Of a stretch of 64,000 bases of DNA, positions 58,366 through 64,000 are shown piece after piece. The translations under genes and the position numbers were made by a program. Each line of letters begins with the position of its first letter. The stretch's first letter is position 1. The stretch is from Paenibacillus sp. Soil766 (GTDB taxonomy: Bacteria > Bacillota > Bacilli > Paenibacillales > NBRC-103111), in the NCBI RefSeq assembly GCF_001428105.1, contig NZ_LMSJ01000003.1, positions 85,462 through 149,461 on the forward strand, in the 5' to 3' direction. Below the pieces are notes generated by a model, which did no database searches, was not told where the DNA came from, and saw only the letters and a program-made list of their open reading frames with translations.

Positions 58366-58944
58366 CTATCCCTGATTGCCTTCGACGGCGACCAGCAGCA
58401 CCGCGGCAGCTAGACCCAAGCGGCGATCCAGCTTGTCATTGTTGTCAGCGGAGAAATCAAGATTTAGCTTTTGGACGAATGGGTTGAAATTTTGTTTGAA
58501 CTCCGCGACCTTGGTCCCATTCATCTCCACGTTGTAATGCTGAGGAATCAAATTCGTCAGAAACCTCCGCAAAAGAGCAAGCAGCGCGTTATCTTCCTTA
58601 ATCAATCCGATCTCCTCATCACTGGGGCTCATAATGGCCCATTCATCCTTGAAGATCGACTTCATGCCTTTACGTCGCAAAGAACCTACCTTGTGACCCG
58701 TTTCTACATCAACTACGTCGAAGATTGAAGAGAAATCAATGACGCTTCGCGCTTGAATGCTGATCAACTCTTTTTGCATTGTTTCATCCCCGTATATTCG
58801 GATGTCTTCCTTCAGTTTGAAGGCTTTCATCTTCGAGAACAGAATTGCCCTTTCATCCATGTCGAAAATATCAATTTTAGCGCCTACTAGAGAAAGGATT
58901 TGTTTTCTAACCACATATGTTTGATGATTGAATTTCGAATTCAA
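58366..58944 (-). CDS. LURP-one-related / scramblase-like protein
   Basis: A TTG eight bases after AGGGGGTG is the start, giving 192 residues. The beta-rich protein (YVVRKQILSLVGAKIDIFDMDERAILFSKMKAFKLKEDIRIYGDE; LISIQARSVIDFSSIFDVVDVETGHKVGSLRRKGMKSIFKDEWAIMSP; C-terminal hydrophobic helix LGLAAAVLLVAV) follows the tubby-like fold of LURP-one/phospholipid scramblase family proteins. In bacteria their function is unknown; membrane or lipid interaction is likely. Confidence 0.8.
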   Translation of the reverse strand: MNSKFNHQTYVVRKQILSLVGAKIDIFDMDERAILFSKMKAFKLKEDIRIYGDETMQKELISIQARSVIDFSSIFDVVDVETGHKVGSLRRKGMKSIFKDEWAIMSPSDEEIGLIKEDNALLALLRRFLTNLIPQHYNVEMNGTKVAEFKQNFNPFVQKLNLDFSADNNDKLDRRLGLAAAVLLVAVEGNQG

Positions 58945-59110
58945 GTCTTCACCCCCTGTTATATCTTCAACATTTCATTTAACAATCCTGCCTGTTTAAT
59001 AACAAAAAGCTTGATAACGAAACGATATAAAGAATACTTCTCCAACACACACACTTGTTCTATGGGACGAACATATACTAGATTAATAAAGCTAGAAAGG
59101 GGGTATTCCC

Positions 59111-59365
59111 TTGACGCGATCAGAATCTTATTTGATTTGTAAAAAGTACCTCAATCGAGAAGTTACGATAAATACGACACACGGCACTTACCGTGGAACC
59201 ATTGTGAAAGTCGACGGCCACAAGGTCTATTTGAAACAAACACGCACTGGAAAGAAAGCACATATCTCTTTCCTGCCATTTCTCCTCCCATTAGTTCTAT
59301 TTGATCTCTTGGCCATTTTCCTTGTGGAATCCAGACCATGTTCTCCGTTCAGACCATTCATCTAA
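59111..59365 (+). CDS. Small protein with Sm-like N-terminus and C-terminal membrane segment
   Basis: A TTG seven bases after AGGGGG starts this 84-residue protein. Residues about 12-45 (KKYLNREVTINTTHGTYRGTIVKVDGHKVYLKQ) resemble the beta-strand pattern of Sm/Hfq-like small barrels found in spore and surface proteins of Bacillales. Then a hydrophobic span follows (FLPFLLPLVLFDLLAIFLV). The role is unknown. Confidence 0.72.
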   Translation: MTRSESYLICKKYLNREVTINTTHGTYRGTIVKVDGHKVYLKQTRTGKKAHISFLPFLLPLVLFDLLAIFLVESRPCSPFRPFI

Positions 59366-59385
59366 TAAAAAAATGACTACCACAA

Positions 59386-60942
59386 TCAAAGACTGTGGTG
59401 GTCATTTGTATTCAACGCCTTTTTATCCAATTTCCCTAAGGGTGTATAGGGCAATTGCTCAACAAAGCTGATCTCTTTGGGCAACTGAAATCGTGCCAAT
59501 CTGGTGCGCAGCCAATCTAGGAGTTCATCTTTCGTCATTTTCGTACCAGGTATCAACTGGATCCACGCTTTCAACCGCTGTCCGAAAAGCTCATCCGCAA
59601 TCCCGATGACAGCAGCATCCTCGATGAATGGGTGAGTGAGCAATATTTGTTCCACTTCGAATGGGTAGACATTCTCCCCCGCTGAAACAATCATACTGTC
59701 CACTCTGCCACGCAAAAAGTAATAGCCTTTCTCATCACGACAGCCCAAATCACCGGTTTCGATCCATGTCCGAGCCTTATTCCTCATCGACCATTTGTTT
59801 CGAATACAAATTTGACCTACGCTGCCGATCGGCGCTTCCTCTTTCTGATCATCCATGATTTTTACATGGACACCCTTAATCTTCCTGCCAATCGTGTGTG
59901 CGGAGTAGGCCAAATCCTGTGGAACAGCAAGGATATTCAATCCCGCTTCCGACGTGCCGTATAGATTGTACAACACTTCACCCAATTGACTTAGCGTCTC
60001 TCGAACCAGTTTAGGATTAAGCTCGGCACCGCCTGAAGCTATACAAGACAGCGATTTCAGATCGTCTGCGTTGGTTTTTAACATTTTATGCACCATTAAA
60101 GGAACGACTGTTACGATATCAACCCCATGCTCCCGAATTAACCGACAGGCGCTCTCTGCATCAAATCCCCGATGAATCACTACTTTTTTGCCCAAAGCGC
60201 AGAAAAGCAGCAGCACGGCCACCCCATAACCGTGATAAATAGGTGTCGCAATGTAGGCTGTATGCTTATTCAAGATCTGCAATCGTGTCAGAAACGCCGT
60301 AAAAGGATCCAAATAATTGAATAGCGATGGTTGATGCGCCGCTTCTTTGGCCTTGCCAGTGGTTCCCCCTGTCAGCAGTACGAGCTTCCCTGAGGACGCT
60401 CGGCGTTGTTTTTGCTTTTTCGATACCATCGTAGCCGATAAGTTATTGATTCCAGGATAAGTCGGATGATAGCTCAACAATTTGGCATTCAAGTACGTCG
60501 TTTGCTCAAGCAAAGCGCTTAGTTCCTCATCATAAACAACCAGCTGAAAATCTTTACTCTCCAGAATCGCCTGCAATTGATCCTTGCTCATTTCCGCATT
60601 CAGTAGATAGATATCTGCCCCCGTAAAAGAAACCGCATAGATGGCTTTCACCAGAGATGCATGGTTCTTGCACAAGAAGCCTACTCTCTGACCGGCAACA
60701 AGCTGGTATTTCATCTTCAGTAGGGCCGAAAGCTGTTTGGATTGTTCATACAATTGGCTGTAAGTTAGGGTTTCCTGCTCATCTGCCAAAGCGATTTTAT
60801 CACCGTAGGTTCTAGCTGCAAACTGTAACAGAGCCATCAGATTGGTACCCGATGCGTAGATGGCGGAGGCTAACCGCAACAACGCGACCAGCGAGAGCAG
60901 TCTAATTTGGTATAACACATAGATCAGTTTACATATCCTCAT
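59386..60942 (-). CDS. AMP-forming acyl-CoA synthetase/ligase
   Basis: The ATG after AAGGG gives 518 residues. The adenylation domain has LVLLTGGTTGKAKEAAHQPS (P-loop; Ala/His after Lys where most have GV), IYHGYGVAVLLLFCALGKKVVI, SGGAELNPKLVRET, LYNLYGTSEAG, WIETGDLG, and the C-terminal lid with GRVDSMIVSAGENVYPFEVE and the catalytic Lys in TPLGKLDKKAL. It activates a carboxylic acid to acyl-AMP and probably acyl-CoA. The start overlaps the end of the SDR gene by 14 bases, so the two are co-translated and likely serve one pathway on a fatty or aryl acid. Confidence 0.9.
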   Translation of the reverse strand: MRICKLIYVLYQIRLLSLVALLRLASAIYASGTNLMALLQFAARTYGDKIALADEQETLTYSQLYEQSKQLSALLKMKYQLVAGQRVGFLCKNHASLVKAIYAVSFTGADIYLLNAEMSKDQLQAILESKDFQLVVYDEELSALLEQTTYLNAKLLSYHPTYPGINNLSATMVSKKQKQRRASSGKLVLLTGGTTGKAKEAAHQPSLFNYLDPFTAFLTRLQILNKHTAYIATPIYHGYGVAVLLLFCALGKKVVIHRGFDAESACRLIREHGVDIVTVVPLMVHKMLKTNADDLKSLSCIASGGAELNPKLVRETLSQLGEVLYNLYGTSEAGLNILAVPQDLAYSAHTIGRKIKGVHVKIMDDQKEEAPIGSVGQICIRNKWSMRNKARTWIETGDLGCRDEKGYYFLRGRVDSMIVSAGENVYPFEVEQILLTHPFIEDAAVIGIADELFGQRLKAWIQLIPGTKMTKDELLDWLRTRLARFQLPKEISFVEQLPYTPLGKLDKKALNTNDHHSL

Positions 60943-61786
60943 GGCCGATACCCTTTTTTCTTGATATTCTAGGCATGGTTCTGACAAATACGGAAGCCAG
61001 CTGTCCAAAAATTAGCCACCACGGTTTGAAGGACTGCCTTCTGGTGTAGATGGCATTACCGATCATCTTGGCGACATGCTCTGGGGACATGGCCGGTAAT
61101 CTGCGATAAGCAGCAGTTGGCAGAATCATGGGCGTTCTTACAAGCGGCAGATAGATCGATGTCGTGGCGATCCCCATCATGTTCAACTCAGAAGCGGCAG
61201 ACCGAAACCAGGTGTCCAATGCTGACTTCGATGCCTGATAGGCCGCCCAATGAGGCATCGGAACTAACATCACATTGACCGTCGAAATGTTAATGATATG
61301 ACCTTTCTTTTTTTCAAGCAGCGGTATGGTCGAGAGCAACAGCCCAACCGGCGCGAAATAATTAATCGCCATTGTACGGGTGAAATCATGATAACGGTCC
61401 AGCGACTCCCGAATAGAACGATGGATCGAATGCCCCGCATTGCTGATGACGATATCGAGCCCATCTGGCAGCTGATGGAGAAAGGTCAGCAGACCCTCCA
61501 TGTCTTTCGGGTCTCGGAGATCAGCGGGGAACACACTTACGCGGGCTGCCGCTTTCGTTTCGATATCAAGTTTCATCGTGGCAAGCTTAGCCTCTCGTCT
61601 GGCTACCAAGATCAGGTGAACCCGCATATCGGCAAGCAGATAAGCAAGTTGTTCTCCGATTCCGGAACTAGCTCCAGTTATTAACACCGTCGTACCTGCT
61701 AGCTGGCGCTCTAGCTTCGGTTTGTTCAATTTCGTCGGTGGATATAAGAGATATGCGAGAAGTCTGTGTAGGTTAGCACTTGGCAT
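60929..61786 (-). CDS. Short-chain dehydrogenase/reductase
   Basis: The ATG start gives 285 residues. The cofactor motif TGASSGIG is at residues 37-44; NAG in VISNAGHSIH; Ser in HIINISTVNVM; and catalytic YQASK follow the classical SDR order. The N-terminal extension of 30 residues (HRLLAYLLYPPTKLNKPKLERQLAG) and the C-terminal hydrophobic KPWWLIFGQLASVFVRTMPRI are typical of membrane-associated acyl or sterol-type SDRs. The context with an acyl ligase suggests reduction of a lipid-like substrate. Confidence 0.9.
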   Translation of the reverse strand: MPSANLHRLLAYLLYPPTKLNKPKLERQLAGTTVLITGASSGIGEQLAYLLADMRVHLILVARREAKLATMKLDIETKAAARVSVFPADLRDPKDMEGLLTFLHQLPDGLDIVISNAGHSIHRSIRESLDRYHDFTRTMAINYFAPVGLLLSTIPLLEKKKGHIINISTVNVMLVPMPHWAAYQASKSALDTWFRSAASELNMMGIATTSIYLPLVRTPMILPTAAYRRLPAMSPEHVAKMIGNAIYTRRQSFKPWWLIFGQLASVFVRTMPRISRKKGIGHEDM

Positions 61787-61854
61787 GAATTCACTACCTT
61801 CCTTACCTTTTATGGTACTATAATGAGATGAATAGACGGTAAGGGGATACAAAC

Positions 61855-62079
61855 ATGAAGAATACAAATGAGGCTATCGTAGCGTGGTCGTTAAGCTATG
61901 AATTTGTTTTTTATCTACTTGCGGGGAGCTTATTTTTTATTTCCAAACGAACCTTTCCCCACTTCTGGAAATACCTGCTTTACACTTTCTTCACTCTCAT
62001 TTGTATCTTCGTCGTTTACTTATATCCGAAAACATTATTTTTCGTTGTCTGGACCGTTTGCAAAAAAGAAGAACTATGA
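61855..62079 (+). CDS. Small membrane protein
   Basis: AAGGGG lies eight bases before the ATG of this 74-residue protein. It has two predicted spans (YEFVFYLLAGSLFFIS; YLLYTFFTLICIFVVYLYP) and an acidic end KKEEL. The family is not recognised. It is divergent from the SDR gene, and its start lies within 70 bases of that gene's start. Confidence 0.6.
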   Translation: MKNTNEAIVAWSLSYEFVFYLLAGSLFFISKRTFPHFWKYLLYTFFTLICIFVVYLYPKTLFFVVWTVCKKEEL

Positions 62080-62099
62080 GACGACAGGTGTTTCGGTCG

Positions 62100-62963
62100 T
62101 TAAACCAACGTCAACACCGTAATCTCAGGTCGACACATAAACCGAATCGGTTGTACCGACACACCGATACCTCGATTCGTATAGAGAGTGAGCGACTTAT
62201 TGTCCCCTACATGATAGAGTCCTGAAGAATATTTGACGCCATAAGGCACGGAAGCCAGTGGCCCAATGATTGGGAGTCTTACTTGTCCACCGTGGGAATG
62301 CCCCGACAGCTGTAAATGGACGGCTCCAGCAGCCGCAACAACATCGGCATAATCCGGTGCATGGGATAATAGGAGAACCCACTCTTCTTTTTTCGCTGAC
62401 TGCATCGCCGCTTTCAGATTAGGAACGCCTTCCCACATATCCTCTACGCCGGCAATCCATATGGATTGGCTGTCTTTCTGAATCCGTAGTCCCCGATTAC
62501 GCAGGCAGCGAAACCCTCCACCCTCTAACACATCCGCCACTTCTTCAACAGCACCATAATAATCGTGATTACCGAGCACGGCATAACAGCCGTATGGTGC
62601 TGTAATCTTCTTCAGAACATCCCGTATGTCTTGTCCTTGCCCACCAATCTCATAATCGACTAGATCGCCGGTAAAGCATACGATATCTGGCTTTTCCGCC
62701 TGAATGACATCGACTACCTCCGTTAATTGCTTAATATCCAGATGAAATCCAAAATGCAAATCGCTGAATTGCACTACCCGCAAACCCTTGAATGCCTCCG
62801 GCAGAGTAGGAAAAGCCAATGACATACGCTCCACTTGCAACCAACGGGGCTCCACCAGCGTGGCATACCCATAACTTAACGGCGGGACTGATAATAGACT
62901 TCCGCCCAGCAGCAAACCCTTTTTCAAAAAGGAACGACGACTCATTTTCTCTTTATTTTCCAT
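62100..62963 (-). CDS. Tat-exported metallophosphoesterase (YkuE-like)
   Basis: The product has 287 residues from this ATG (a second ATG at MSRRSF is possible; no strong ribosome binding site for either). A twin-arginine signal SRRSFLKKGLLLGG is followed by a hydrophobic stretch. The binuclear metal site is complete: FSDLHFG, CFTGDLVDYE, AVLGNHDYYG, LLSHAPDY and LSGHSHGGQVRLP. Relatives in Bacillus (YkuE) are wall-associated phosphoesterases or phosphodiesterases exported by Tat with bound metal. The substrate is unknown. Confidence 0.9.
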   Translation of the reverse strand: MENKEKMSRRSFLKKGLLLGGSLLSVPPLSYGYATLVEPRWLQVERMSLAFPTLPEAFKGLRVVQFSDLHFGFHLDIKQLTEVVDVIQAEKPDIVCFTGDLVDYEIGGQGQDIRDVLKKITAPYGCYAVLGNHDYYGAVEEVADVLEGGGFRCLRNRGLRIQKDSQSIWIAGVEDMWEGVPNLKAAMQSAKKEEWVLLLSHAPDYADVVAAAGAVHLQLSGHSHGGQVRLPIIGPLASVPYGVKYSSGLYHVGDNKSLTLYTNRGIGVSVQPIRFMCRPEITVLTLV

Positions 62964-63134
62964 ATAACAATCATATAACAAATGGGGGCTATCTTGCTAT
63001 TTCAACTCCTGCTACCCTTACCCAATCCAGAAAAATATTTCCAAAAGTATGCAACAAATCTTCAATTCGCTCCGTTTAGTGGATACAGATATAAATAATG
63101 GAAACCTACAATAACGAAGCAAAGGATGAGCTCG

Positions 63135-64000
63135 ATGAAGAAAAAGGTTATGGCCGCAGGCCTCCTAACGACCGCGATCCTCTTAACATCCGCTTTTACG
63201 CCTGTCTCTACGAATGCTGGTCAGGAAACGGTCGTCAAGTTTGAGGGGCAACCGATCGCTTTCTCGCATCAGCTTCGCATGATGGATGGCGTTCTCATGG
63301 CCCCTGTTCGCGATCTTGTAACCGCTTTAGGCATGGAAGTAACCTGGAATGAAGCTGAACGAACTGCCGTTGTTACACGCGATGGGTACGAGCTGAAGCT
63401 GCCCCTAAATTCCGACTCTGCCAATATCAATGGGCAAGCGACCACGATGCATGGTACTACACAAATCGTAAGTGACTCTCTCTACGTCCCGCTGCGTTTC
63501 TTTATGGAAAGCGCCAATCATGTTGTTCGCTGGGATTCAGCAACCAGTTCCGTTAACATCACCAAGCAAACTGACAGCTTGCCGGTTGTGGGTACCTATG
63601 ACCACTTGGTTACCCTGTTAACGCAGAATGAAAGCAACCAACGACACTCAGTAACGCTTCAGTCAAAATTAGCCATCTCTGATTCTACCACGACATCCTC
63701 GGCGCCAACGGCTTCCAGCAGTGCTGGTGTCACCGCCCAAGACTCCGCCAAATCCCCGTCACCCGAGTACTCTGGAACGAATGTGCAAGTGCAAGGTGTG
63801 GATGAATCGGATGTCGTCAAGTCAGATGGAACGTACATTTATACCGTAAATAAGCAGCGGATCATCGTCACACAAGCGTATCCAGCAGATCAGATGAAAG
63901 TGCTGAGTATTCTTGATTTCCCCACAACGGCCAACACCGCCAATACACAGTTTCAACCGAGTGAAATCTACGTAGACGATACGCATCTCATTGTGCTGGG
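63135..64000 (+). CDS. Secreted beta-propeller protein with copper-amine-oxidase-like N-domain (partial, runs off right edge)
   Basis: The ATG with AAGGATGAG upstream starts a frame open to the end of the window (288 codons seen). A Sec signal peptide (KKKVMAAGLLTTAILLTSAFTPVSTNA) is followed by a copper-amine-oxidase-like domain (about 35-140: GVLMAPVRDLVTALGMEVTWNEAERTAVV and SDSLYVPLRFFMESANHVVRWDSATSSVNI). After a Ser/Thr/Ala linker the beginning of a beta-propeller domain is seen: EYSGTNVQVQGVDESDVVKSDGTYIYTVNKQRIIVTQAYP. Intact relatives are several hundred residues long and of unknown function at the cell surface. Confidence 0.88.
   Translation, partial: MKKKVMAAGLLTTAILLTSAFTPVSTNAGQETVVKFEGQPIAFSHQLRMMDGVLMAPVRDLVTALGMEVTWNEAERTAVVTRDGYELKLPLNSDSANINGQATTMHGTTQIVSDSLYVPLRFFMESANHVVRWDSATSSVNITKQTDSLPVVGTYDHLVTLLTQNESNQRHSVTLQSKLAISDSTTTSSAPTASSSAGVTAQDSAKSPSPEYSGTNVQVQGVDESDVVKSDGTYIYTVNKQRIIVTQAYPADQMKVLSILDFPTTANTANTQFQPSEIYVDDTHLIVL

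Noticed and set aside
1..64000. Insertion sequences, prophage, tRNA or rRNA genes
   Set aside because: No transposase, integrase, phage structural gene, tRNA cloverleaf or rRNA sequence was seen on either strand.

Overview
The window looks like chromosomal DNA of a Paenibacillaceae bacterium (Paenibacillus or a close relative). The evidence is indirect: strong AGGAGG-type ribosome binding sites with ATG, TTG and GTG starts, many lipoprotein solute-binding proteins, a YesM/YesN-type two-component system next to an LplA/B/C-type sugar importer, secreted pectate-lyase-type proteins, copper-amine-oxidase-like N-terminal domains, and gene families common in Bacillales (DUF2935, DUF3953, DUF4395, DUF402, PadR-FtsW pair). 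No rRNA, tRNA, CRISPR array, transposase or prophage was found.

Left part (1-17.1 kb, almost all minus strand). A partial sugar-binding lipoprotein is followed by an organosulfur-type cluster: ABC ATPase, two SsuC-type permeases, an FAD flavoprotein, a 2x[4Fe-4S] ferredoxin, an SsuA-type lipoprotein, a nitroreductase and an MFS exporter. Two of its transcription units start with the same kind of leader: a CCGT-N4-ACGG mini-hairpin abutting an intrinsic terminator. Then come a DUF2935 protein and an iron block: a Btr-like AraC/siderophore-sensor fusion and a siderophore importer (binding protein, two FecCD permeases, ATPase, nitroreductase), each with a Fur box. A truncated SDR remnant sits at its end.

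Middle part (17.3-34.2 kb). This holds a PadR / FtsW-like pair, a repeat-containing basic protein, a serine hydrolase, a Nif3-like protein, a DUF402/nucleotidyltransferase pair, a GGDEF-EAL protein with a second solute-binding protein, an orphan TerD-VWA protein, a DrrAB-type exporter, a TetR regulator with a perfect operator palindrome, and a secreted phytase-like protein whose promoter carries a PhoP box with exact 11-bp periodicity.

Right part (34.2-64 kb). A carbohydrate-uptake unit (solute-binding protein, two permeases, dehydrogenase, histidine kinase, response regulator) lies downstream of a LacI regulator, with LacI-type operators at both promoters. Between them is a minisatellite of eleven 51-bp units, each with a perfect hairpin. 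A PhyH-type dioxygenase is divergent from an AraC regulator. Then follow small membrane proteins, an acetyltransferase, a YkvI-type transporter, a phosphotransferase, a beta-helix pseudogene with a perfect cre site, a protein with two TM2-like modules, a pectate lyase with a cre site, a decayed MFS gene, a LURP-one-like protein, an SDR/acyl-ligase pair, a Tat-exported phosphoesterase and a partial beta-propeller protein.

Intergenic regions are rich in simple repeats: (CTACTT)9, a GGGTT array, the 51-bp hairpin array, and two dispersed families of short repeats. Coordinates of starts were adjusted by ribosome binding site position where that was informative. All functions are inferred from motifs read by eye; no database search was possible.
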